Assembly: GCF_023017165.1 (NCBI RefSeq)
Contig: NZ_JALKBW010000001.1
Location: forward strand, 558,001 to 622,000
Direction: 5' to 3'
DNA length: 64,000 nucleotides
DNA from: Gordonia alkaliphila
Lineage (GTDB): Bacteria; Actinomycetota; Actinomycetes; Mycobacteriales; Mycobacteriaceae
In this document: positions 1 to 11,166 of the stretch, piece by piece
Numbering within the stretch: the stretch's first letter is position 1
Layout of the letters: every line of letters starts with the position of its first letter
Position numbers and translations under genes: made by a program
The notes under the pieces: model-generated
Database searches by the model: none
What the model saw: the letters and a program-made list of their open reading frames with translations, nothing else
Told to the model about the DNA's origin: nothing

Positions 1-2680
1 CGATCTCACCGAGCTCGATCCGCTGCCCCCGCAGCTTCACCTGGAAATCAGTACGACCCAAGTACTCGATATCCCCGCCCGGCAGACGCTTCACCAAGTC
101 ACCGGTCCGGTACAGCCGGGATCCGACAGCACCATAAGGATCGGCGATGAAACGTTCCGCGGTCAGGCCCGGCTGATCGGCGTAACCCCGCGCGATCTGC
201 ACACCACCCAGATACAACTCACCCGGAACACCATCGGGCACCAGCTGCAAACGATCATCGAGCACCAGCATCGAGGTATTCGCGACCGGCTTGCCGATCG
301 TCACCAACTCCGGCGCATCCGACACATCGGCCCAACCCACCTCGACCGCAGCCTCAGTCGGACCAAACAGATTGTGAATCTCAGCCTGCGGCCACACCGC
401 ATGCGCGGCAGCCACCGTCGCCGGCGCCAACGCCTCACCCGAGGCGAACAACCACCGCAACGACGTCAACCCCGCCAGTCGGTCGTGATCGACCACATCC
501 AAGAACACCGACAACATCGACGGCACAAAATGCACACTCGTCGCCTCGGTCTCGGCAATCAGATCAGCGATATACCCCGGATCCCGATGCCCATCCGGCC
601 GCGCCACCACGACCGTCGCACCCGACATCAGCGGCGCGTACAGTTCCGGCACCGACACATCGAAGGTGTACGGCGTCTTCAAAACGACCCTGTCGCCCAC
701 GCCCCACGGGAACGCGTCCAGACCCCACCACAAGCGGTTCAGGACCGCATCGTGCGACACCGTCACACCCTTGGGCACACCCGTCGACCCCGACGTGAAC
801 AACGTGTACAAAGCACTGTCACCGTGCAGCGGCGCCAACCGGTCCGCATCGGTCACCGCGGCAGTAGCCAGATCAACGTCACCGGACGCATCCACCTCCA
901 GCAGACGCACATCGATGAGATCGGCAACAGGCTCAGGCACGGCGCCAGCAGCCACCAACACCAACTCGGCACCGGCAGTCTCCAGCATCACCCGCGCACG
1001 CTCGGCCGGAGCAGAAAGATCGACCGGCACATACTGACCGCCCGCAGCAGTCACCGCATGAACAGCCACCAGCAGTTCCACCGAGCGATCAATGCAGACA
1101 CCGACCGCCACATCAGGCCCCACACCGGCAGCGGTCAACTCACGCGCCAACACCGCCACCCGAGCACCGAACTCCGCGTACGAGACCTCGCGGCCCTCGA
1201 ACACCAGCGCCGCCGCATCCGGCGTCGAAATCACCTGCGCCGCAACAGCATCGGCCACTGAACCAGCCGGCGTCCCCTCCACCGGTCCGGTCCCGACCGC
1301 CAGCGCCTCGGCGCGCTCATCACCGATCAGCACCGACGCATCACCGACCGCGACCTCCGGATCAGCGGTCAACTCGCCGAGCAACGCCACGAAACGATCC
1401 GCGAACGCCCGCGCCGTCGACGCATCAAACAGATCCGCGGCCACAACCACCGAACCCGACCACGCCTCACCAACTGGCGCCGAATGCACGTTGAACGTCA
1501 CATCCACCTGAGCTGGAATCACCGGCACGTCGAGCGGCTCCGCAGAGATCCCGGCGAGCTCCACCTGCGCCTCAGACGCCGAGGCAGCAGGATCGAACGA
1601 CAGCATCACCTGCGCCAGCGGCGCGAAGGCCTCGCTGCGCACCGGATCGACCGCCTCGACCACCGACTCGAACGGCACGGTCTGGTGCGCGAGGGCGCCG
1701 AGGTCGGCCTCCCGCACCTGATCGAGCAGTCCGGCGAACGACTCCGCCGGATCGACCTGCGCACGCAGCACCAGCGTGTTGACGAACATGCCGACCAGAG
1801 CGTCGAGCTCGGACTGACCGCGACCGGCCACCGGCGTGGCGATCGTTATGTCCTGCGTCGCAGACAACCGGGCGAGCAACGTCGCCAAGACGGCATGGAC
1901 GACCATGAACGGCGTCGTGCCCGAGGCCCGGCTCACTTCGGCGACCCGATCAGCGACCTCGGCCGGCACCGAGAAGTCCACGCTGGTGCCGACATACGAC
2001 GCGACCAGCGGGCGCTGGCGATCGGCCGGAAGTTCCAGCACATCCGGAATACCGGCCAGGGTCTCCCGCCAGAAGTCGAGTTGGCGGCCGAGTACCGAGT
2101 CGGCGTCATCCGCCGAACCGAGCACGTCACGCTGCCAGATCGCATAGTCGGCGAACTGCACCGGCAACGGCGTGAACTGCGGGACTTCGCCTGCGGCACG
2201 CGCCGCGTACGCCGCCAGCACATCGGACATCAGCGGGAGCATCGACTCGCCGTCGACGCCGATGTGGTGGGCCACCAACGCGAACAAGTACCCGTCGCCT
2301 TCGGGATGCACGACGGCCCGGATCGGCCACTGGGTGGCCACATCGAATCCTGCGGCCACCGCAGCGCGGAACTCCTCCGCCGAGCGTGCGTCGATCCACG
2401 GGAGTTCCGCATCGACAACGGCGGCCGGTCCGACCAACTGAACCGGTACACCGTCGACGTCGGGGAAACTCGTCCGCAGCACCTCGTGCCGGCGAACCAC
2501 ATCGGCGACGGCGATCCGCAACGCGATCACGTCGAGGTCGCCGGTGATCCTCAGCACCGCCGGAATGTTGTACGTCGGCAACGACGGATCGAATCGGTTG
2601 ATGAACCACATCCGTTGCTGCGCGAACGACAGCGGAATCCGATCCGGGCGCGGCACCACAGCGGTCACCGGAGGCAATGC
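1..2680 (-). other. NRPS-4 module 6: C-A(partial), pocket DVPHFSLVE
   Basis: C domain with HHIGVDGES near 2260; A domain with FDVSVPEL near 650, [10 protein letters not shown] near 445 and [11 protein letters not shown] near 365, cut at the window edge inside A8. It lacks the Pro-rich insert of module 4: [19 protein letters not shown] near 105-160. Confidence 0.88.
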
Positions 2681-5600
2681 CGGGGCCCGACCACCGGCTA
2701 CGACAGCCAGTTCCCGAACTGAGGGCGCATCGAACAGATCGCGGATCGACAGATCCACACCCAGGGCATCACCGGCCCGGGCCACCACCCGCATCGCACT
2801 CAGCGAGTTACCGCCGGCATCGAAGAACGATTCGGTCACGCTGACACACTCGACGCCGAGCACATCGGCGAACACCGCAGCCAGAGCCTCTTCCGCGTCC
2901 GACCCCGGCGCCACATACTCGCCGGAACCGTCGAACACCGGTGCCGGCAACGCCTTGCGGTCCAGCTTCCCGTTCGCCGTCAACGGCAGCCGGTCCACCA
3001 CCATCACCAGATCCGGCACCATGTACCGCGGAACCCGCGCACTCGCGGCCTCCCGCACCACCTGAGCGTCCAGCACCACACCCTGATCAGCAACGACGTA
3101 ACCGATCAGCAGATCACCGCGGGCCGCATCGGCGACCACCGCAGCCGCCGCACCGGTCACCCCGCCGGCGGCCAGCAACGCCGCTTCGACCTCCCCGTAC
3201 TCGATACGGAAACCACGCAACTGCACCTGACCATCAGCCCGGCCCAGATACTCGATATCGTCGCCGACCCAACGCGCCAGGTCACCGGTCCGATACAGAC
3301 GCGACCCGTCCCCGTCGAACGGATCGGCAACGAAACGCGTCGACGACAGCCCCGGACGATCCAGATAACCCTGCGCCAACTGCGCACCGGCCACATACAT
3401 CTCACCGACCACACCGGCGGGCACCGGCCGCAACCGGTCATCGAGGATACGAATCGCCAACGAACTCAACGCACGACCGATGAACGACGGATCATCGGCC
3501 GACACCACGGCCCGATCGATCGGCCGGAAACTGACATGCACCGTCGTCTCGGTGATGCCGTACATATTCACCAACTGCGCCGGATCGTCAGGGTTCTCAT
3601 CGAACCAGCGACGAACCTGATCGAAACCAAGCTCCTCACCACCGAACACGACATAACGCAACGCCAGTTCGGCATCCGGACGGCGCCGCCGCGCATCGAT
3701 GAGCTGATAGAACGACGACGGCGTCAAATTCAAGAACGTGACCCGCTCGTCCTCAAGCACGCTCAGGAACGCATCGAAATCACGGGCCAGCTCCCGATCG
3801 ACCACCACCAGCCGGGCACCGGACAGCAACGGCCCCCACAACTCCCACACCGAGAAATCGAAGGCATAGGAGTGGAACATCGTCCACACGTCATCGGGCC
3901 GGAAATCGAAATCGGCCGCCGTGGCGCCCATCAGGGCGCCCACGTCAGCATGCGTGATCTCCACACCCTTGGGAAGACCCGTCGAACCCGACGTGTAGAT
4001 CACGTACGCCCGGGAGGCCGGCGGCACCGTCACCGCAGTGAAACCGGCACGATCGCCCTCAGCCACCAGCACGTCGGCATCCAGAACCCGCACCCCGTCA
4101 CCGACACCGGACCACAGTTCATGACCCTGCGTCGAAGCATCGGTGAGGATCACCGACACCCCCGCGTCGGCGATGATGAAGTGCAACCGGTCCACCGGAT
4201 TGGTTGTGTCCAGCGGTAGATACGCCGCACCCGCCTTCAGCACACCCACGATCGACGCCACCAGATTCACCGACCGCGCCGTCGCCAGACCCACCAGATC
4301 CCCGGGCCGCACACCGGCAGCCACCAACCCGGCAGCCACCGCGTCCGACGCCGCATCGAGCTCCGCGTAGGAAAGCGACCTACCGCCGGCGGAGACCGCC
4401 ACCGACGCCCCGTGCTCGCGCACCGACCCGGCAAAAGCCTCCACCAGCGAACACCCCGCCGCAGCAGGCACCACCGGTGCCGGCAGCCCGGCCAGCCGCG
4501 CGCGCTCAGCGTCATTCAGCAGGTCGACGTCGCCAATCGGCCGCATCGGATCAGCCGTGAGCGCATCCAGTGCTGACACCAGGAGCGTCGCGAACTGTTC
4601 GATCGTTGCTACGTCGAACAGGTCGGTCGCGTAGAGCAGCACCATGTGCCATTCGCGGCCGGTTTCGATGCCGACTCCGATATGCAGGTCGAATTGCGCC
4701 GGCGGTTCGTCGGAGGTGATCGGTTCCACCCGCAGGTCACCGATGTCGACGGCCGGGGTATCGACTCCCCCACCCTGATCCACCGTCAGCACCACCTGCG
4801 CCAGCGGCTGGAAGGCCTCGCTGCGCACCGGATTCACTGCCTCAACCACTGACTCGAACGGTGCGTCGGCATGTGCGAACGCGTCCAGATCCACCGTGCG
4901 GACGACGTCCAGGAACTCGGCGAACGGCATTCCGGACGGTGCCTGGGTGCGCAGCACCAACGTGTTGACGAACATGCCCACCAGCGGATCGAGCACCGCA
5001 TCGCCGCGGCCGGCGATCGGCGTCGCCACGCTGACGTCGTCCGTCGTGCCCAGCCGCGAGAGAACTGCCGCCAGCCCGGCGTGGAGCACCATGAACGGCG
5101 TCACGCCGTGCTCACGAGCCAGCATCAATACCCGCTCACCGACTTCTTCCGGGATACCGAACTCCAGGTGCTTGCCACGACCACTGGCCGCCGCCGGCCG
5201 CGGCCGGTCGGACGGCAGTTCCAGTACGTCCGGTGCCCCGGCGAGTTGCCCTCGCCAGTAGTCGAGTTGACGCCCGACCACCGATCCGGGGTCGGTCTGA
5301 GAACCCAGCACCTCGTGCTGCCAGATCGCGAAATCGGCGAACTGGACCGTCAGCGCCGAGTAATCCGGCGCATGGCCCGCGGTCCGCGCGGCGTAGGCCT
5401 CGAGGAGGTCACTGACCAGGGGGAGCCGCGATTCGCCGTCGAAGGCGATGTGGTGCGTCACCAGTGCGACCACGAACTCACCCGGCGCCGACTCCCAGAC
5501 CCTCGACCGGAGCGGCCATTCGCGCGTCAGATCGAAGCCGGTCACCACGGCGGACTCGATGTCCACCTGCGACGACACCACCGCCCAATCGAGGCGACCG

Positions 5601-8600
5601 GGAACCGCAGCCGCGTCACCGATCTCCTGGTATGCCACGCCACCGTCGGACGGGAACGTCGTCCGCAGCACTTCGTGCCGAACGACGACGTCGATGATCG
5701 CCGCCCGCAGAGCGGCGACATCGAGTCCGCCGCTCACCTTCAGCACGGTCGGCTGGTTGTATCCGGCGGAGGCCGGTTCGAGCCGGTTGATGAACCACAA
5801 CCGCTGCTGCGCGAACGAGAGCGGAATCCGGTCCGGCCGCGGCACCACCGCGGTCACCGGCGGCAACGCCGCCGCCTTGCCGGCGGATACCGCGGCCAGC
5901 TCACGTACCGACGGAGAATCGAAGAGGTCCCGGATCGACAGGTCCACACCGAGGGCATCGCCACCCCGCGCCACCACACGCATCGCGCTCAGCGAGTTAC
6001 CGCCGGCATCGAAGAACGACTCGGTCACACTGACCCGATCCAGGCCGAGCACGCTGGCGAACACCGCAGCGAGGGCCTCTTCGGCCTCGCCTTCGGGAGC
6101 GACGTATTCGGTCTCGGTGGACGAGAGATCCGGCGTGGGCAACGCCCGCCGATCCAGCTTGCCCGCCGAGTTCAGCGTCACCTCGTCGATCGGCATCCAC
6201 ACACTCGGACGCATGTACTCCGGCAACGACGCAGCCACCTGCGCCTTCACCGCATCAAGATCGACCGACGCCGGCGAGACATACCCGACCAGGAACTCGC
6301 CACCGGCCGGCGCCGTCGCGACGGTCGCCGCGGCATGCACCACCCCGGGCGCACCGGCGATCACCGACTCGATCTCCCCGAGCTCGATCCGCTGACCCCG
6401 CAGCTTCACCTGGAAGTCGGTGCGGCCGAGATACTCGAGCGATCCGTCGGCCAACCGCCGGACCAGGTCGCCGGTTCGATACAGGCGAGCACCAAGAACG
6501 ACGGGAGCAGCTGGCGCGACAGGTGCGACAGGTGCGACCGGCGCAGCTGGTGCGACAGGTGCGACCGGCGCAGCTGGCGCTACCGGTGCGACAGGTGCGA
6601 CCGGCGCGGTTGGCGCTACCGGTGCCAGCGGAGCTAGAGGAGCTAGCGGCGGCAGCGGAGCAACCGGTGCGACAGGACCTGCCGGAGCCGCCGGCGCGAC
6701 CGGCGGAACCGGAGGAACCGGTGGCACGGGCGGCACGGGAGGAACCGGTGGTACAGGCGGAACCGGTGACACCGGCGTAACTGGAACGCCCGGCGCGGCA
6801 AACGGGTCAGCGATGAAGCGCTCCGCGGTCAGCGCAGGCTGATCGGCGTAACCACGCGCGATCTGCACCCCGCCCAGATACAACTCACCCGGAACACCAT
6901 CGGGCACCAGCTGCAAACGATCATCGAGCACCAGCATCGAGGTATTCGCGACCGGCTTGCCGATCGTCACCAATTCCGGCGCATCGGACACATCAGCCCA
7001 ACCCACCTCGACCGCAGCCTCCGTCGGACCAAACAGGTTGTGGATTTCAGCCTGCGGCCACACCGCATGCGCCGCAGCCACCGTCGCCGGCGGCAGCGCT
7101 TCACCCGAAGCAAACAGCCACTTCAGCGACGTCAGCGAGGCCAACGTGCCGCGATCGACCACATCCAAAAACACCGACAACATCGACGGCACAAAATGCA
7201 CACTCGTCGCCTCGGTCTCGGCGATCAGATCAGCGATATACCCCGGATCCCGATGCCCATCCGGCCGCGCCACCACGACCGTCGCACCCGACATCAGCGG
7301 TGCGTACAGTTCCGGCACCGACACATCGAACGTGTACGGCGTCTTCAAAACGACCCTGTCGTCCACACCCCACGGGAACGCGTCCAGACCCCACCACAAG
7401 CGGTTCAGCACCGCGCCGTGCGACACCGTCACACCCTTAGGCACCCCCGTCGACCCCGACGTGAACAACGTGTACACAGCACTGTCACTGTGCAGCGGCG
7501 CCAAACGATCCGCATCGGTGACCGGCGCGACCGACAAATCCACCTCGCCGGACGCATCCACCTCCAGCAGACCCACGTCGCTGAGATCGGCAACTGGCGC
7601 AGGCACGGCGCCAGCGGCCACCAACACCAACTCCGCGCCCGCAGTCTCCAACATCACCCGCGCACGATCGGCCGGAGCAGAAAGATCGCCCGGCACATAC
7701 TGGCCACCCGCAGCAGTCACCGCATGAATCGCCACCAGCAATTCCACCGAGCGATCGATGCACACACCGACCGCAGTCTCCGGACCCACACCGGCAGCGA
7801 TCAACTCACGCGCCAACGTCGCAACCCGAGCACCGAACTCGCGGTAGGACACCTCACGGCCCTCGAACACCAACGCCACCGCATCCGGAGTCGAAACAAC
7901 CTGCGCCGCAACAGCATCCGCCACCGAGACTCCGGCGCCCTCCGCTCCCCCAGCAGCACCCTGCGCTCCCCGAGCCTGTCGAGGGGCCACCGGCCCAGTC
8001 CCCGCTGCCAATGCCGCCGCACGCTCATCACCGATCAGCACCGACGCATCACCGACCGCGACCTCCGGATCAGCGGTCAACTCGCCGAGCAACGCCACGA
8101 AACGATCCGCGAACGCCCGTGCCGTCGACACATCAAACAGATCCGCGGCCACGACCACCGAACCCGACCACGCCTCACCGGCCGGCGCCGAAGCCACATT
8201 GAACGTCACATCCACCTGCGCCGGTGTCACCGGGGGCGCGAGCGCCTCCACGCTGATCCCGGCGGTCTGGGCCTGCGCCTGCGTCATCGATGCCGCCGGA
8301 TCGAACGACAGCATCACCTGCGCCAGCGGCGCAAAGGCCTCGCTGCGCACCGGATCGACCGCTTCGACCACCGACTCGAACGGCACCTCCTGGTGTGCCA
8401 GTGCCGCCAAGTCCGCCATCCGCACCCGACCGAGCAGATCGGCGAACGACTCCGCCGAGTCGACCTGGGTTCGCAGCACCAGCGTGTTGACGAACATGCC
8501 CACCAGCGCGTCCAGCTCGGCCTGACCGCGACCGGCCACCGGGGTCGCGATCGTGATATCCGGCATCGCCGACAACCGGGCAAGCAACGTTGCCAAGACG

Positions 8601-10134
8601 GCATGGACCACCATGAACGGCGTCGCACCGGAAAGCCGGCTCACTTCTCTGAGCCGAGCCGCGATGCTGGCCGGAATCGAGAAGTCGACACTCGTGCCCG
8701 TGTACGACGCCACTGCCGGCCGCGACCGGTCTGCCGGCAGTTCCAGCACATCCGGGATTCCCGCCAAGGTCTCCCGCCAGAACGTCAGTTGGCGACCCAG
8801 CACCGAGCCCGGATCGTCCGGCGTCCCCAGCACCTCGTGCTGCCAGATGGCGAAGTCCGCGAACTGCACCGGCAACGGCACGAAGGCCGGCATCTGACCG
8901 GCACTCCGGGCGGAGTAGGCCGCAAGCACATCGGTCATCAACGGCAGCATCGACTCGCCGTCGACGCCGATGTGATGTGCCACCACCGCGAACAAGAACT
9001 CATTCCGCGTGCCCCGATGAAGGATCGCCCGGATCGGCCACTGCTGCGTCACGTCGAACCCGGCGGCGACCGCCTCGCCAAACGCCTCCGCCGATGCTGC
9101 TTCGGTCCACGGGAGATCCCGGTCGACCGCCGACTCAGCCGAAATCACCTGAACCGGTACGCCATCGACGGCCGGGAAGATCGTCCGCAGCACCTCGTGA
9201 CGGCGCAGCACGTCGGCAAAAGCCACCCGGAGCGCGTCAGTGTTCAGCTCGCCCGACAGCTTGAGGACGGCCGGGATGTTGTAGGTCGGCGCAGCCGCAT
9301 CGAACTGGTTGATGAACCACATGCGTTGCTGCGCGAAGGATAGCGGAATGCGGTCCGGTCTCGGCTCCACTGCGGTCACCGGCGGCAACACTTCGGTTCC
9401 GCTCGCGGACGCAGCGGCGAGTTCGCGGACGGTCGGCGCGTAGAAGAGATCCCGGATGGACAACTCGACACCCAGCGCTTCGCTGGCTCGTGCCACCAAC
9501 CGCATGGCGCTCAGCGAGTTGCCACCGGCATCGAAGAACGACTCGGTAACGCTAACTCGCTCCACACCCAACACATCAGCGAACACCCGAGCGAGCGCCT
9601 GCTCGGTCTCCCCCTCAGGAGCGACGTACTGCTCCTCGAGGGCGCCGAACTCCGGCGCCGGCAACGACCTGCGATCAATCTTGCCCGCCGTATTGAGCGC
9701 GATATCGTCAACGACCATCCACACCGTCGGCACCATGTACCCCGGCAACGCTGCGGAGGTGGAGGCCTTCACCGCATCCAGATCCAGACTCTCTCCCGGA
9801 CCGGCACACACATACCCCACCAGATGCTCGCCACCATCCGGAGACACCGCCACCGTGACCGCGGTATGCACCACACCCGGCGCCGCCGCAAGAACGGCCT
9901 CGATCTCACCGAGCTCGATCCGCTGACCACGCAACTTGATCTGGAAATCCGTACGACCCAAATACTCCAGAGAGCCGTCGCCGAGTCTGCGCACCAAATC
10001 ACCGGTGCGGTATAGCCGCGCACCCGGTGCCCCATGCGGATCGGCCACAAAACGTTCCGCAGTCAGATCAGCGCGCGCCGCATAGCCACGCGCCAGCTGC
10101 ACACCACCCAGATACAACTCACCCGGCACCCCCC
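1..10134 (-). CDS. NRPS-4 segment 2: A3(end)-T3-C4-A4-T4-C5-A5-T5-C6-A6(partial); runs off the window
   Basis: Continuation of NRPS-4 after the frameshift; it stays open in one frame to base 1 (I checked the frame at 10.1 kb, 6.5 kb and the window edge). It completes A3 and T3 (Ser codon 9515-9517) and adds modules 4 and 5 and most of module 6. A4 has the pocket D-V-P-H-F-S-L-V-E and contains a 98-residue in-frame Pro/Ala/Val repeat at 6494-6787. A5 has the threonine code D-F-W-N-V-G-M-V-H (FDFSVWEL near 3850, [10 protein letters not shown] near 3555). A6 repeats D-V-P-H-F-S-L-V-E and is cut after A8 ([13 protein letters not shown]). T serines are at 5993-5995 and 2804-2806. C domains keep HHxxxDG near 8965, 5440 and 2260. 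No start codon or ribosome site supports a separate gene beginning near 10134. No terminal thioesterase is reached. Confidence 0.92.
2690..5880 (-). other. NRPS-4 module 5: C-A-T, threonine code
   Basis: C domain with HHIAFDGES near 5440; A domain with FDFSVWEL near 3850, LNLTPSSFY near 3725, VFGGEEL near 3645 and [12 protein letters not shown] near 3555 gives DFWNVGMVH; T Ser codon 2804-2806. Confidence 0.9.
5890..9400 (-). other. NRPS-4 module 4: C-A-T, pocket DVPHFSLVE, A domain with a 98-residue insert
   Basis: C domain with HHIGVDGES near 8965; A domain with [11 protein letters not shown] near 7320, [10 protein letters not shown] near 7115 and [11 protein letters not shown] near 7030; T Ser codon 5993-5995. 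The module is about 330 bases longer than its neighbour because of the Pro/Ala/Val repeat before A7. Confidence 0.88.
6494..6787 (-). repeat. In-frame Pro/Ala/Val tripeptide repeat inside NRPS-4 A4
   Basis: 98 codons between FAAPG and [10 protein letters not shown], in frame with the NRPS on both sides. In protein order it begins VPVTPVSP, then seven VPP triplets, then mostly VAP/AAP/LAP triplets, ending PAAPVVL. Pro falls at nearly every third position. At DNA level it is made of 9-base units such as GGTGCGACC on the plus strand. The plus-strand frame would read as Gly-X-Y, which is the mirror of Pro codons. Confidence 0.95.
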
Positions 10135-11166
10135 GCAGGCACCCGATGCAGGCGACCGTCGAGGACCACTGCCGACGAATTCCACACCGGCACACCGATC
10201 GGCACCGTCGGATCCTCCGCCGACACCTGCCCGATCCGCTGATAGGTGATCTCGATCGCCGCCTCAGTCGGGCCATACAAGTTGTAGAACAACGCCTCCG
10301 GCCACACATCACGCGTAGGAGCCGCCACCGCCGGCGGCAACGCCTCACCCGTGGTCGACACGATCCGCACCGACGACAACGAGTCGAGCAGAGCCCGGGG
10401 CACCACGTCCAAGAACACCGACAACATCGACGGCACGAAATGCACCATCGTCGCCTGAGTGCGCACGATCTCCTCGGCCACATACACCGGCTCCAGATGA
10501 CCACCCTGCTTGAGCACCACCAGCGACGCGCCCACCATCAACGGCGCAAACAACTCCGGCACCGAACAATCGAACGTATACGGCGTCTTCTGCACCACCA
10601 CATCGCTGCCATCGATCGGCAACTCATCCAAACCCCACCAGAAACGGTTCAGCACCGCCTCATGCGTCAACGTCACACCCTTAGGCATCCCCGTCGACCC
10701 GGACGTAAACAGCGTGTACACCGCCGAATCAGCCCGCAACGGCACCAACCGATCACCATCGGTCACCGGAGCCGCTGCAGCAGAGTCCGCTTCCACCGGC
10801 ACCGACGCATCGACCTCGCGCACCGGCACCCCGGCAGCCTCAGCCGCCGCCAACGCATCACCGACCAGCGAACGATCAGACACCAACAACAACGACGCCT
10901 GCGCCGTGGTCAGCATGTACTCGACACGATCAGCCGGAGTACCCAAATCAACCGGCACATACTGGCCACCAGCAGCAACCACCGCATGAACCGCGACCAT
11001 CATCTCCACCGACCGCGGCACCGCCACAGCCACCGAAACCTCAGGCCCCACACCCGCAGCAATCAACTCCCGCGCAAACACATTCACCCGCGCACCGAAC
11101 TCGCCATACGAAACTTCACGCTCACCGAACACCAACGCCGTCGCCTCCGGCGTCCGCACCACCTGC
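9899..11166 (-). repeat. A-domain block nearly identical to 49332-50598
   Basis: About 1268 bases of the NRPS-4 A3 core match NRPS-2 A4. I see only three differences: one base near 10023, the C-run length at 10129-10134, and one base near 10332 (Pro versus Ser). Identity ends sharply after CACCTGC at 11166. Confidence 0.9.

Noticed and set aside
6500..6780. CRISPR array or mobile element in the repeat region
   Set aside because: The units are 9-base coding triplet repeats without spacers, and no cas gene, transposase or terminal inverted repeat is visible anywhere in the window.
6420..6842. Plus-strand frame of 140 codons with collagen-like Gly-X-Y repeats
   Set aside because: It is the reverse complement of Pro codons in an in-frame NRPS insert, both flanks are A domain on the minus strand, and no ribosome site precedes it.
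7040..9343. Long plus-strand frames (for example 767 codons here, 921 codons at 54743-57508, 788 codons at 22996-25362)
   Set aside because: They are Arg/His/Gln-rich mirrors of minus-strand NRPS codons, cross domain borders, and have no recognisable domains.
10119..10140. Programmed frameshifting as an explanation of the indels
   Set aside because: The sites are plain G/C runs without a slippery heptamer or a visible stimulatory structure, and intact paralogous copies lack the change.
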